From positions 248,001-312,000 of the forward strand of contig NZ_SMGO01000001.1 in the NCBI RefSeq assembly GCF_004339765.1: 64,000 nt of DNA. Reading direction: 5' to 3'. Each line of letters starts with the position of its first letter. Within the stretch, counting starts at the first letter, position 1. Position numbers and translations under genes: made by a program. Below are positions 28,595 to 37,900 of this stretch, piece after piece. Below the pieces are notes generated by a model that did not search any database, was not told the origin of the DNA, and saw only the letters and a list, made by a program, of their open reading frames with translations. Source of the stretch: Albibacterium bauzanense. GTDB taxonomy: Bacteria > Bacteroidota > Bacteroidia > Sphingobacteriales > Sphingobacteriaceae.

Positions 28595-29782
28595 ATGAAT
28601 AGAAAAATTAATGTACTCTATATATCTGTGGGTGAAGGAGGATCTGATATAGCTCTATTAAATATGCTTAATGGTCTTTCTGTATATGAGAATATCAATC
28701 CTGTTGTTTTAGTAAATCCAAGAAAAGTATTAATCCCAGAGCTAGAGTCAAGGAATATTGTATATAAGATTGTTAACTATAAATTCTCTCTCTGGCCGAG
28801 GTTTAATTACTGGTCAGAGAAAATCCGTTACCCATGGAGGTTAATTTCCAATCCAATTAAGAATTTTATTGCCGTTAAAAAGATTATTAAGATTGCGTCT
28901 GATTACAATATAGATATCATACACACAAATGTAGGCGTTATTCAAATTGGTTACATTGTAGCAAAAAAGCTTGGCATACCACATATTTGGCATCTTAGAG
29001 AATACCAAGGGCCAGAATTTAAAATGTGTCAATTTCCGAGCAAAAAATTTTTTTTTGACAAATTAAACAATGACAATAACTATTCAATAGCTATCACGAA
29101 CGGTGTATATAATCATTTTAAATTGAATCAGCAGAATTCTTGTCTTATTTATGATGGAGTACTTAAGAATAATCAGACTAGGTTTATACTTGAAAAGGAA
29201 AAATATTTTTTATTTGTTGGAAAAATAACAGATAATAAAGGAGTTACTGAATTATTAGAAGCTTTCATTGAATTTGCAAAGACTGATGAATTATATGAAT
29301 TAAGAATCGTTGCTAAATTTACTATAAATGAATATACTCGAACATTAATTAAAAAAATTAAAAAGAGTGGTTTGCAGGACAGGATTAAATTTTTAGGTTA
29401 CCGCCAAGATACTTATGAGTTGATGTCAACTGCTTCGGCATTAATTGTCCCTTCTAAGTTTGAAGGTTTTGGTTTAACAACAGCAGAAGCAATGTTTAAT
29501 GGTTGCTTAGTAATTGGTAAAGATATTAGTGGTACAAAAGAACAATTTGATAATGGTTTAAAAGAATGCGGATTAGAAATTGGAATACGCTATTCTACTT
29601 TAAAGGAATTAACTTTAGCAATGAATGATGTAAAAACTAATGGTATTCAACATTATGTTGAGCAAATAAAAAATGCACAAGCTACAGTTAAAGGATTGTA
29701 TTCTATTGAAAAAAACACACAAGAAATAAATTTACTTTATAAAAAAACCATGAATAAAATTAATAGAAGAATCATAAAGTAA
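28595..29782 (+). CDS. Family 4 glycosyltransferase
   Basis: A GT4 protein of 395 residues. I chose the ATG at 28595; a GTG one codon earlier is also possible. The N-terminus has NVLYISVGEGGSDIALLNML. The donor domain has FVGKITDNKGVTELLEAF and SKFEGFGLTTAEAMFNGCLV with the E-x7-E pattern. IIHTNVGVIQIGYIVAKKLG is the usual acceptor-domain strand. It starts 3 bp after the polymerase gene. Specificity is unknown. Confidence 0.85.
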   Translation: MNRKINVLYISVGEGGSDIALLNMLNGLSVYENINPVVLVNPRKVLIPELESRNIVYKIVNYKFSLWPRFNYWSEKIRYPWRLISNPIKNFIAVKKIIKIASDYNIDIIHTNVGVIQIGYIVAKKLGIPHIWHLREYQGPEFKMCQFPSKKFFFDKLNNDNNYSIAITNGVYNHFKLNQQNSCLIYDGVLKNNQTRFILEKEKYFLFVGKITDNKGVTELLEAFIEFAKTDELYELRIVAKFTINEYTRTLIKKIKKSGLQDRIKFLGYRQDTYELMSTASALIVPSKFEGFGLTTAEAMFNGCLVIGKDISGTKEQFDNGLKECGLEIGIRYSTLKELTLAMNDVKTNGIQHYVEQIKNAQATVKGLYSIEKNTQEINLLYKKTMNKINRRIIK

Positions 29783-29791
29783 TACTTGAAT

Positions 29792-30703
29792 ATGGATGTA
29801 TCAGTAATAATCGTTTCTTATAATACAAAAGACTTAACTTTACAATGCGTTAATAGTGTTCTAGAACAAACTAAAGAAGTCAGCTTTGAGGTCATTATTG
29901 TAGATAATGATTCTAAAGACGGGACAAAAGAATACTTTATTAATGATTCGCGCATTACTTATATACAAAATGATTCGAATGTTGGGTTTGGAATAGCAAA
30001 TAATATTGGGGTCAATGTATCAAAAGGCAGGTATGTTTTTCTGTTAAATTCAGATACAATACTTTTAAACAATGCCATTAAGTTATTTTATGACTTTATG
30101 GTAGAGAATGAAACAAAAAACACTGTTGGCGTAATTGGTACTGTTTTATTGAATATGGACAAAACAGAAGGTCTTTCTGTTATTCATTTTAAAAGTATAT
30201 CATATTTGTTGAGGTTGTCGTTCAGGAAGCTAATCCAAAAGATATTCGGTCTCTCTCAAGCTTTTGTTGATAAAAAACTACCTAATAAAATGACCTTTAA
30301 TGTGGATGGAGTAATGGGAGCTGATATGTTTATACCTTCCACAGTTTATAAAAAAATTAATGGTTTCGATGATTCCTATTTTATGTTTGGAGAGGAAGTC
30401 GATCTGCAAAAAAGAATCAAAGATTTAGGACTTCAGCGATTAATAATTAGAGGGCCACAAATTATCCATATTCATGGAGGAAGTGGGGATAATGATGGTC
30501 GAAAGTTGTCTTTTAGATCTATTTACTCTATACAAAAAGGTTCTATTTTTTTTATTAAGAAGAACTATTCAAGTCTCTATTATATTTCATATAAATTTAT
30601 CCTCTTGTTGATTTGGTTTCCATGGGTATTGATTGATAAAAGATTCGATGCAATACAGCGTATTTCATTATTTAAACTAATTATTAATCCCTCGAAATAT
30701 TGA
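29792..30703 (+). CDS. Family 2 glycosyltransferase (rhamnosyltransferase-like)
   Basis: I chose the ATG at 29792 (MDVSVIIVSYNTKDLT) over an in-frame TTG six bases upstream. Motifs include VIIVDNDSKDGT, SNVGFGIANNIGV and FLLNSDTIL (the metal-binding D-x-D region), then GADMFIPSTVYKKINGFDD and FGEEVDLQKRI, the pattern of WbbL/RfbF-type rhamnosyltransferases. A C-terminal hydrophobic stretch (about residues 265-280) may anchor it to the membrane. Rhamnose as donor would fit the RfbC gene at 36019, but this is inference. Confidence 0.85.
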   Translation: MDVSVIIVSYNTKDLTLQCVNSVLEQTKEVSFEVIIVDNDSKDGTKEYFINDSRITYIQNDSNVGFGIANNIGVNVSKGRYVFLLNSDTILLNNAIKLFYDFMVENETKNTVGVIGTVLLNMDKTEGLSVIHFKSISYLLRLSFRKLIQKIFGLSQAFVDKKLPNKMTFNVDGVMGADMFIPSTVYKKINGFDDSYFMFGEEVDLQKRIKDLGLQRLIIRGPQIIHIHGGSGDNDGRKLSFRSIYSIQKGSIFFIKKNYSSLYYISYKFILLLIWFPWVLIDKRFDAIQRISLFKLIINPSKY

Positions 30704-30797
30704 TTACTTCTGACCTTTCTTTTCCCTTATGCCCATCCAATTTATTTGAATTTAATTTTTACCCTTATATAATAAATACTAGAAATATTCATTAAAT

Positions 30798-31808
30798 ATG
30801 AAAACAAAGAATACTGAAATGTTCATTGCTTGGATTAAGTTTCAACGGCGAGCATCTTCTATGCAACCATTTTTCAATTTTAATCTTCAATTTATTCTCC
30901 CTATTTTCCAGCAGAGAAAGTTAAAGATATTCGATTATTTTGGTAAAGGAATAGAAACTTTATGGATGTTACTAAAAAGACGCCCAAAAACTTTATGGGT
31001 TCAATTGCCCCCAACTCCACTTTTAAATATAGCTTTAATTTACAAACGTTTCTTTAATAAAAATATGATAATCATTGCAGATTGTCATAATGGACTTTTT
31101 AGTGATAAATGGGCTCGATTTTTAGGAAATTGTTCAACCTTAAACAAGGCTGACTTAATATTAGTGCACAACCATGTAATTGAGAGAATAGCAATCGAGC
31201 GAGGAGTTAAAGCTTCCAAATTATTAGTTCTAGAAACGAAACCTGCCTATAAAAATACACAAAATATATCCTCATATAATCTAAATATACAAACACCATG
31301 GATATTAATGCCGTGTGCTTTTGCAATAGATGAGCCTATTTCTGTCGTTTTTGAAGCTGCTAAATTAATACCTGAAATTCAAATATTAATTTCAGGGGAT
31401 ACCAGAAGAGCTGTTGGAATTCATGATTTAAATAAAATACCTGAAAATGTCACTCTTACTGGCTATCTTTCAGAAGATGATTACGAATCTTTGTTTATTC
31501 AAGCACACGCTATATTAGGACTAACAACTGAATCACATATTCAACTTAGTGTTGCTAATGAAGCCACTGGATTTGAGAAGCCTATGATACTGTCTGATAC
31601 GGAATTACTTAGAGATCTATTTAATAAAGGTGCAGTTTATGTTGATACATTAAGCCCAATGTCTCTAGCTGAGGGAATAAAAACTGCGATTCTAAATAAA
31701 GATAGTTTAGCAGAGGATGTCAGAGTATTGAAAATTGAGCGAAATAAAAAATGGGAAATGCAGGCAACAAGAACTAAGGAAGCAATAAAAAAATTAAGTT
31801 TACAATAA
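30798..31808 (+). CDS. Putative GT-B glycosyltransferase
   Basis: The 336-residue protein has a GT4-like layout: PKTLWVQLPPTPLLNIALIY, then IIIADCHNGLFSDKWARFLG (a conserved D-x-H in the acceptor domain), then ADLILVHNHVIERIA. In the second half, WILMPCAFAIDEPISVVFEA and ILGLTTESHIQLSVANEATG replace the usual EGxxxxxxEA motif by a variant with Glu residues. It is shorter than its neighbours by about 40 residues. A 94-bp gap upstream could hold a weak internal promoter. The specificity is unknown. Confidence 0.65.
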   Translation: MKTKNTEMFIAWIKFQRRASSMQPFFNFNLQFILPIFQQRKLKIFDYFGKGIETLWMLLKRRPKTLWVQLPPTPLLNIALIYKRFFNKNMIIIADCHNGLFSDKWARFLGNCSTLNKADLILVHNHVIERIAIERGVKASKLLVLETKPAYKNTQNISSYNLNIQTPWILMPCAFAIDEPISVVFEAAKLIPEIQILISGDTRRAVGIHDLNKIPENVTLTGYLSEDDYESLFIQAHAILGLTTESHIQLSVANEATGFEKPMILSDTELLRDLFNKGAVYVDTLSPMSLAEGIKTAILNKDSLAEDVRVLKIERNKKWEMQATRTKEAIKKLSLQ

Positions 31809-31827
31809 CAAATAATATATATATATA

Positions 31828-33138
31828 ATGAATATAAGTATTTTCGGGTTAGGTTATGTTGGATGTGTTAGTATTGGCTGTTTAGCTAAAAATGGTAATC
31901 ATGTAGTAGGTGTTGATCCAAACATTATTAAAGTCAATCAAATTAATAGTGGACGTGCGACAATAATTGAGAAGGATATTGATCATATTATAAAAGAGCA
32001 AAAAGAAGCTGGTCGAATTTCTGCAACAATAGATTATAAGAAAGCTATTCTTGAAACTGATATTTCTATTATTGCAGTAGGTACTCCTTCTACATTGAAT
32101 GGTCACCTGAATTTAGGTTATATGTTTAATGTTGCTGAAAATTTTGGTGAAACACTTATGGAAAAAGAAGGGTTCCATGTGATTGCGATACGTTCTACCG
32201 TTATGCCTGGTACAGCCGATAGGTTTGCTACAATAATTGAAGAAAAATCCGGCAAACTAAGAAATGTGGATTTCGCAATTGTAAGTAATCCTGAATTTCT
32301 TCGAGAAGGTTCTGCTGTTGCAGACTACAATAATCCCCCTCTTACTTTAATAGGTTCTCATAATCCACAGGCGACAAAAATAATTTCTTCTTTATATGCT
32401 CATTTACCAGCTGAAATAGTAATCACTGATATAAGAGTAGCTGAAATTATGAAATACGTTAATAATACGTTTCATGCATTAAAAATATCTTTTGCAAATG
32501 AAATCGGAAATATTTGTAGCGCACTAGATATTGATTCTCATAAGGTAATGGATATTTTTTGTAAGGATAAGCATTTAAATATTTCTCCATATTACTTTAA
32601 ACCTGGTTTTGCTTATGGAGGTTCATGTCTTCCAAAAGATTTAAAAGGTCTTCAAACACTTGCACATGATTTATATATTAAAGCTCCTGTTATTGAAAAT
32701 ATCGACAAAACCAATGAAGTGCAGATTCAAAGAGCTGTAGAGATTATTGTAAACAAGAATAAGAAAAAACTTGGGTTTTTAGGTCTTAGTTTTAAAGCTG
32801 GTACAGATGATTTACGGAATAGCCCATCGGTATCTCTAATAGAAATACTTTTAGGTAAAGGATATCAAATCAGCATTTATGATAAAAATGTTGAGATTTC
32901 AAAACTAACTGGAACAAATAAAGAATATATCGAAGCGCGTATACCTCACTTATCTAAATTAATGGAAAGTAGTATAAATTCATTACTAGATGATTCTGAT
33001 ATGATAATTGTTAACAATAAAGAAGAGGAGTATTCTGAAGTTTTATCTTCATGGAATAGTGATAAAACTATTTTGGATATGGTTAGATTAGATCAAGAGG
33101 TAAGGAAACTGCCGGGATATAAAGGTATTAACTGGTAG
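31828..33138 (+). CDS. Nucleotide-sugar dehydrogenase, GDP-mannose 6-dehydrogenase (AlgD) type
   Basis: The 436-residue protein has NAD-binding ISIFGLGYVG, VGTPSTLNGHLNLGYM and SNPEFLREGSAVADY, and the catalytic FAYGGSCLPKDL with Cys267. The position matches Cys268 of AlgD, and the SCLPKD and LNLGY wording fits GDP-mannose rather than UDP-glucose dehydrogenases. It would make GDP-mannuronate from GDP-mannose by two NAD-dependent oxidations. GDP-mannose could come from the ManC at 36600. A uronic acid in the locus B glycan is therefore expected. Confidence 0.85.
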   Translation: MNISIFGLGYVGCVSIGCLAKNGNHVVGVDPNIIKVNQINSGRATIIEKDIDHIIKEQKEAGRISATIDYKKAILETDISIIAVGTPSTLNGHLNLGYMFNVAENFGETLMEKEGFHVIAIRSTVMPGTADRFATIIEEKSGKLRNVDFAIVSNPEFLREGSAVADYNNPPLTLIGSHNPQATKIISSLYAHLPAEIVITDIRVAEIMKYVNNTFHALKISFANEIGNICSALDIDSHKVMDIFCKDKHLNISPYYFKPGFAYGGSCLPKDLKGLQTLAHDLYIKAPVIENIDKTNEVQIQRAVEIIVNKNKKKLGFLGLSFKAGTDDLRNSPSVSLIEILLGKGYQISIYDKNVEISKLTGTNKEYIEARIPHLSKLMESSINSLLDDSDMIIVNNKEEEYSEVLSSWNSDKTILDMVRLDQEVRKLPGYKGINW

Positions 33139-33151
33139 GTAACACTTTAAA

Positions 33152-33271
33152 ATGAGTTCAAGGAGAAATCAAGCACCAAATTACCGAATTTTGGAGAGAT
33201 TGGAGCAGGAGCAAAGAGATGCTGTAAGACGATTGGACAAACTTACCATATTCTGCAGATACTTTAATTGA
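33152..33271 (+). CDS. Possible small protein of 39 residues
   Basis: An ATG 13 bases after the dehydrogenase stop opens a 39-codon frame with Arg/Glu-rich, helical sequence (RILERLEQEQRDAVRRLDKL) and an aromatic C-terminus ending FCRYFN. It fills most of the 165-bp gap before pssD. It may be a short regulatory or scaffold peptide, or a chance frame; no family is recognised. Confidence 0.3.
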   Translation: MSSRRNQAPNYRILERLEQEQRDAVRRLDKLTIFCRYFN

Positions 33272-33303
33272 AAAGTTGAAATATATTTGTAATAAATTAA
33301 TAA

Positions 33304-33753
33304 ATGAGTAAAAAAATCATAGCTATTGCTTCTGCAGGAGGGCATTGGATACAACTATTACGCATTGCACCTGCTTTTGAAAACAATGAAGTAGTTTTTG
33401 TCTCTACTGAACCAAGTTTCGCTAGCTCCGTCAAAAACTTTGACTATTATCTTATTCCTGATGCAAGTCGATGGGATAAAATCGGACTTTTAAAGAGCTT
33501 TTACTCTGTATTTAAAATGATTTTGAAATTAAAACCGGAAATAATTATTACAACAGGGGCAGCTCCAGGTTTAATGGCCATTATCGTCGGACGTATTATT
33601 GGATGTAAAACCATATGGATTGATAGTATTGCGAATGTTGATAAAATATCGATGAGTGGTAAAATCGCATTACGATTTGCAAACATAGTATATACACAGT
33701 GGCCGGAACTAGTGAAAGGGAAGATAGTTTACCACGGAAATGTTATATCATGA
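33304..33753 (+). CDS. pssD: PssD/Alg14-like membrane subunit of a split glycosyltransferase
   Basis: The 149-residue protein begins IIAIASAGGHWIQLLRIAPA and has IIITTGAAPGLMAIIVGRII, the hallmarks of the Alg14/PssD half of GT28-type UDP-sugar transferases. The short hydrophobic region around residues 80-100 recruits the catalytic half to the membrane. It overlaps pssE by 4 bp (ATGA), which suits a 1:1 complex. Alg13/Alg14 pairs add GlcNAc; PssD/PssE adds GlcA. GlcA or another uronic sugar is possible here. Confidence 0.88.
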   Translation: MSKKIIAIASAGGHWIQLLRIAPAFENNEVVFVSTEPSFASSVKNFDYYLIPDASRWDKIGLLKSFYSVFKMILKLKPEIIITTGAAPGLMAIIVGRIIGCKTIWIDSIANVDKISMSGKIALRFANIVYTQWPELVKGKIVYHGNVIS

Positions 33754-34247
33754 AGAGAATATTTGTTACTATTGGAACACAGGTTCCGTTTGATAGATTA
33801 ATTTCCGCGATGGATGAAATCGTGGGTCAATTAAATGAAAGTTTAACATTACATGTTTTTGCACAAACTGTAAGTTCTAAGTATAAACCTAAAAATATGG
33901 AATGGACAAGCTTTATGTCTCCTTCTGAATTTAATAGGCATCTTAATGAAGCGGACTTAATTGTTGCACATGCAGGAATGGGCACTATAATATCTGCATT
34001 AACCTTAGATAAACCAATAATTGTATTACCAAGATTATTAATTCACAATGAGATCAGGAGTGATCATCAAATATCCACTTGTAGGACTTTTGATAAATTA
34101 AAATATGTTCATGTGATTTATAATGAAAGTGAACTAAAGACTAAAGTAGAGGATATCTTGACCGAAAAAATAGAAGGTAGCCTTCATAAAATAACTAATT
34201 TTGCTTCAGCAGAACTTATATTATCTATAAAGAATGAATTGCAATAA
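33750..34247 (+). CDS. pssE: PssE/Alg13-like catalytic subunit of a split glycosyltransferase
   Basis: I start it at the ATG at 33750, which overlaps the pssD stop and gives the family N-terminus KRIFVTIGTQVPFDRLI. An upstream in-frame ATG would run 51 bp into pssD and lacks family sequence. The C-terminal half has ADLIVAHAGMGTIISALTLD, the UDP-sugar-binding motif of Alg13/MurG, and PIIVLPR. At 165 residues it is the expected length. It works as a complex with PssD on the cytoplasmic face of the inner membrane. Confidence 0.88.
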   Translation: MKRIFVTIGTQVPFDRLISAMDEIVGQLNESLTLHVFAQTVSSKYKPKNMEWTSFMSPSEFNRHLNEADLIVAHAGMGTIISALTLDKPIIVLPRLLIHNEIRSDHQISTCRTFDKLKYVHVIYNESELKTKVEDILTEKIEGSLHKITNFASAELILSIKNELQ

Positions 34248-34291
34248 TCATATATAATTCTATAAAGGGAAAATAAATTCATTAAATAATG

Positions 34292-35827
34292 CTAATTAAA
34301 ACTTCTGACTAACTTCAATTGAAGACCAATAGAATTGTCTAATAATCTTCCTTGATCTAATGCGACAACCATTCCCATAGTTAGTTTCTTATTAAATTCC
34401 TTTTGTAATTCTAATTGCCCTGAAAATTGATTAACAGTTTCAAAGAGTCCATAAATAGGAGGATTTCTTATTTCTCCTATCGAACCACCTATAGGGCTAG
34501 TATTATAAGTTCCAAAATTCCTTGAATAGGAAACCTTAGAAATAAAATTCCAATCTTTCAAATGGCCGGAAAAACCTAAATGGAAAGAATATAAACGATT
34601 ATTAATGAAATATTCATTTGGATTTTTAATCTGACCCTTTTTTGATTCAGACACTGTTGTAATAAAGGGGGTTCCTAATCCTTGTCCATTATAAGACCAC
34701 CCTTCTTTGTAATAATAACTATTATAATAGTTTTCATCTCCAGATTTGGTAATTTTAGACCAAAGCTCTCCTGCTTGATTTTTAGTATAAAGAAACTCAA
34801 AAAGGATAGTTTTCCATTGAAAAACATTTTCATTTTGGAGTCTTGGCCTTTTGTTTTCCAAACGAATACCATTTAAACCATCCCTGATATTTGCTAATTT
34901 TGAAAGTGCACCTACATCGTAAAAATTCTGTCTATAAACAAGAAGGTTACTATTTTTAAATTCATATTCTGCACCGACATCAATTGAGCCTAGTTGATTT
35001 CCTATTTTAGAAGAAAGTACTATGCCATTTGCATATGGTTTACCAGTTATTACGTATAAAAATGTTTCAAAGCTTGAAAGATCGAAATCAGCACCATAAA
35101 CATCCTTTTCGTTTCCCCACATTGCTTGGTGACTAAAACCACCATAAAGTTTAAGTTTCCAACTATCTCTTCCAATCCGGCCATATAAAGATTTTTGATG
35201 AATGTAGGTTTTTGTATTAATTGTTTCATCTTCTAATGTTCCTACTTCTTCTAACTCTACGGTTTGCACTGTATATTTTCCAGCCCAACCGTGTGAAAAA
35301 TTCCCTTTGATAGCTATTAGTCCATCCCAAAGAGGCAAAGTATAATATTCAGGTATTGAAATCTCAATTTTAGGTATGCCTAATGCATTTCCTGAGATTG
35401 CAAAGTTCCCGGAAGTAAGTGAACTATCCCCATTAAGCCCCATTACATCTTTCGTTCTTCCTGCCTTAAGTTCAAAGATGGCTACTCGCATTTTGCCATA
35501 GCCTTCAATTAAAGCTAGGTTTGATTCTTTTCCGAGGTTGGTTCTGCCTTCAAATCCTGCCCCCCAATCAATAAGCTTTTTTTTACCATACCAAGTATTA
35601 CTTCTCGTTGTATCGTAGGCTTTAGATGCTCTACCAAGAAAGCTTCCGGAAACGCCGGCGTTTGGTATAGAGCCATATTGGTTTGAGCGCATCCAGAAAG
35701 GAACAACACCATTGCTTGTAGCAGTTGTTTGGGCTTCTACTTCATAATGGAAGAGGGAATCTTGCGCGAAAACATTTAATTGCAAACAGAAAATAATGCT
35801 TAAAATTGTAAAAAGAGGTCGTGTCAT
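34292..35827 (-). CDS. Capsule assembly Wzi-family outer-membrane protein
   Basis: I start at 35827, which gives 511 residues and a clean signal peptide (MTRPLFTILSIIFCLQLNVFAQ); a start 25 codons upstream would bury it. The mature N-terminus has VEAQTTATSNGVVPFWMRSN, typical of the Bacteroidota Wzi family (E. coli Wzi is an outer-membrane barrel that anchors capsule). The protein is rich in amphipathic beta strands and ends in LKLVRSFN. It is the only gene of locus B on the minus strand and is convergent with pssE. Confidence 0.85.
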   Translation of the reverse strand: MTRPLFTILSIIFCLQLNVFAQDSLFHYEVEAQTTATSNGVVPFWMRSNQYGSIPNAGVSGSFLGRASKAYDTTRSNTWYGKKKLIDWGAGFEGRTNLGKESNLALIEGYGKMRVAIFELKAGRTKDVMGLNGDSSLTSGNFAISGNALGIPKIEISIPEYYTLPLWDGLIAIKGNFSHGWAGKYTVQTVELEEVGTLEDETINTKTYIHQKSLYGRIGRDSWKLKLYGGFSHQAMWGNEKDVYGADFDLSSFETFLYVITGKPYANGIVLSSKIGNQLGSIDVGAEYEFKNSNLLVYRQNFYDVGALSKLANIRDGLNGIRLENKRPRLQNENVFQWKTILFEFLYTKNQAGELWSKITKSGDENYYNSYYYKEGWSYNGQGLGTPFITTVSESKKGQIKNPNEYFINNRLYSFHLGFSGHLKDWNFISKVSYSRNFGTYNTSPIGGSIGEIRNPPIYGLFETVNQFSGQLELQKEFNKKLTMGMVVALDQGRLLDNSIGLQLKLVRSFN

Positions 35828-35927
35828 TTTAATAAATATGGAACATGCTATTGTTGAATGTACTAAAGTACTACTTACATTTTTAAAATTTAAAATAACC
35901 ATGTTAACTTAATATAAATCTTAAAAA

Positions 35928-35975
35928 ATCACCCAAAATGGGTGATTAATATCCGCTTTTAAAAATGATACTTTG
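35928..35975 (+). promoter_or_regulatory. 19-bp palindromic operator plus -7-like box, rfbC promoter
   Basis: ATCACCCAAAATGGGTGAT (35928-35946) pairs at 8 of 9 arm positions around a central A and matches the site upstream of the 16091 gene at 17 of 19 bases. The TTTG of ATACTTTG (35968-35975) begins 35 bases after the palindrome centre, exactly as at the other site. It lies 73 bp before rfbC and 101 bp before the divergent Wzi gene; the spacing points to rfbC. Confidence 0.6.
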
Positions 35976-36018
35976 TCCTTTAAATGAATATTACAGGAAG
36001 TAATTTAGATAAGTCACA

Positions 36019-36591
36019 ATGGAAATAATTAACACTGGTTTAGCCGAGTGCTTCATAATAAAACCAAAAATATTTGAAGATTCAAGAGGCTATTTTTTTG
36101 AAAGTTTTAATGAAACATCCTTCAAAAAAACAATAGGAAAGGATATTAATTTCGTTCAAGATAATCAATCTTATTCTTCATATGGAGTAATAAGAGGATT
36201 GCATGCCCAAAGTGGGGATTATGCTCAAGCAAAATTAGTAAGAGTTTTAGGTGGGGGTGTACTAGATGTTGCAGTAGATGCTCGACCAGAGTCTTCTACA
36301 TATGGTAAACATATCGCAGTTGAATTAACTGCAGAGAATAAGTTACAGCTATTTATTCCTCGTGGTTTTTTACATGGCTTTGCAGTATTAAGTAAAACTG
36401 CCGAATTTTTTTATAAATGCGATAATCTATATAAGAAGGAAGCAGAGCTAGGAGTTTCATATAACTCACCCGAATTAGGAATTGATTGGATTATTCCTCA
36501 AAAAGATCAACTTATTTCACAACGCGATTTAGAGCTACCACTATTTCTAAAATATAATAATTCTATTTTAGAATCCATTCCTTTAAAATAA
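36019..36591 (+). CDS. rfbC: dTDP-4-dehydrorhamnose 3,5-epimerase
   Basis: The 190-residue cupin has FEDSRGYFFESFNE, QDNQSYSSYGVIRGLHAQ with the catalytic His, KLVRVLGGGVLDVAVDAR, and FIPRGFLHGFAVLS. FFYKCDNLY carries the conserved Tyr. The H-A-Q after RGLH is slightly unusual (H-Y/F-Q is commoner). It makes dTDP-4-keto-L-rhamnose, but rfbA, rfbB and rfbD are not in the window, so the rest must be elsewhere or the product is another epimerised dTDP-sugar. It lies 8 bp before manC. Confidence 0.92.
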   Translation: MEIINTGLAECFIIKPKIFEDSRGYFFESFNETSFKKTIGKDINFVQDNQSYSSYGVIRGLHAQSGDYAQAKLVRVLGGGVLDVAVDARPESSTYGKHIAVELTAENKLQLFIPRGFLHGFAVLSKTAEFFYKCDNLYKKEAELGVSYNSPELGIDWIIPQKDQLISQRDLELPLFLKYNNSILESIPLK

Positions 36592-36599
36592 TACCTAGA

Positions 36600-37685
36600 A
36601 TGAATAACAAGCATATTAACTTATTTATAATGGCTGGTGGTGTCGGTAGTAGATTCTGGCCAAAAAGCCGAAATGCCTTTCCAAAGCAGTTTATCGACAT
36701 TCTGGGAACAGGTGATTCCCTCTTACAATTAACATACAATCGATTTAAAGATTATATAAACAACGATAATATACATATAGTAACAAATCAAGATTACAAA
36801 CAATTAGTTCATGAGCAATTGCCAAATCTTACAGTTAAGAATATCATTTGTGAACCGTCAAGAAATAATACAGCACCATGTATTGCCTATTCTGCATTTA
36901 AATTATTAAAGAAAGACCCAAATGCAATAATGATTATTGTTCCATCTGATCATTTGATATTAAAAGAAAGCGCCTATCTAAATATTATTCAAGATGCCGT
37001 AAATCATGCAATGAAAAGTAATGTTTTAGTAACTTTAGGCATATCACCTACGCGCCCGGATACGGGTTATGGTTATATTCAATATGATGCATCGGATAAT
37101 GAGAAATTACATCTGGTAAAAGCATTCCATGAAAAACCTCAGTTAGAGTTAGCTATTAAATATATAGAAGAACCTGATTTTTTATGGAATGCAGGTATGT
37201 TCATTTGGAAAGCAGCGGATATCATTGAAGCGTTCAGACTTTATTCACCTGATATATATAAATTATTCGATTCTGGATTTGAATATTACAATACTGATAA
37301 TGAAGAAGAATTTATAAATAATAACTACCCTAATTCACCTAATGTATCAATTGATTATGCAGTTATAGAAAAGGCAACAAATGTTTATACTATTCCTGCA
37401 GATATTGGATGGAGTGATTTGGGAACTTGGAATTCTTTGTATGAAATAAGTGATAAGGATAATAACAACAATGTTCTTATTGGAACCAATAAGTATGAAA
37501 TTAATAATTCTAATGGATGCATTATTAGTGCATCAGCGGAGAAATTAGTAATTATAGATGGTTTAGATGATTATATTATTGTTGATGATGATAATGTATT
37601 GCTAATTCATAAGAAGAATAGGGAACAAGAAATTAAAACAATAGTCAATTCTTTCAAAGATAAAGGGCTTAATGAATATTTGTAA
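36600..37685 (+). CDS. manC: Mannose-1-phosphate guanylyltransferase
   Basis: The 361-residue protein has the nucleotidyltransferase pyrophosphorylase loop FIMAGGVGSRFWPKSRNAFPKQF, then EPSRNNTAPCIAYSA, VPSDHLIL, GYIQYD, FHEKP and FLWNAGMFIWKA. These are the classic GDP-mannose pyrophosphorylase motifs. It is the short form without the fused isomerase domain. Its product GDP-mannose feeds the GDP-mannose 6-dehydrogenase at 31828 and perhaps mannosyltransferases of the locus. Confidence 0.92.
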   Translation: MNNKHINLFIMAGGVGSRFWPKSRNAFPKQFIDILGTGDSLLQLTYNRFKDYINNDNIHIVTNQDYKQLVHEQLPNLTVKNIICEPSRNNTAPCIAYSAFKLLKKDPNAIMIIVPSDHLILKESAYLNIIQDAVNHAMKSNVLVTLGISPTRPDTGYGYIQYDASDNEKLHLVKAFHEKPQLELAIKYIEEPDFLWNAGMFIWKAADIIEAFRLYSPDIYKLFDSGFEYYNTDNEEEFINNNYPNSPNVSIDYAVIEKATNVYTIPADIGWSDLGTWNSLYEISDKDNNNNVLIGTNKYEINNSNGCIISASAEKLVIIDGLDDYIIVDDDNVLLIHKKNREQEIKTIVNSFKDKGLNEYL

Positions 37686-37900
37686 TATTCAATAGGAAAT
37701 TCTTGTTACATTACTAAAAAACAAACCGATTGAATTACAGCAAACTAGACAATAAAAGCATTAGAATAAAATGCATATTTATTACTAGAATAATTTCACC
37801 CGTTCTTCTAATGAAAAAAGCTAATGTTAGCATAAAAAATATAGGATTAAGTCAACTCTGTATTTAAGAGTCGGTTATGAAAGTTTAAAAACTTATTTAA

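Noticed and set aside
33699-33749. Longer pssE start
   Set aside because: The added residues lie inside pssD in another frame and precede the normal Alg13-type N-terminus.
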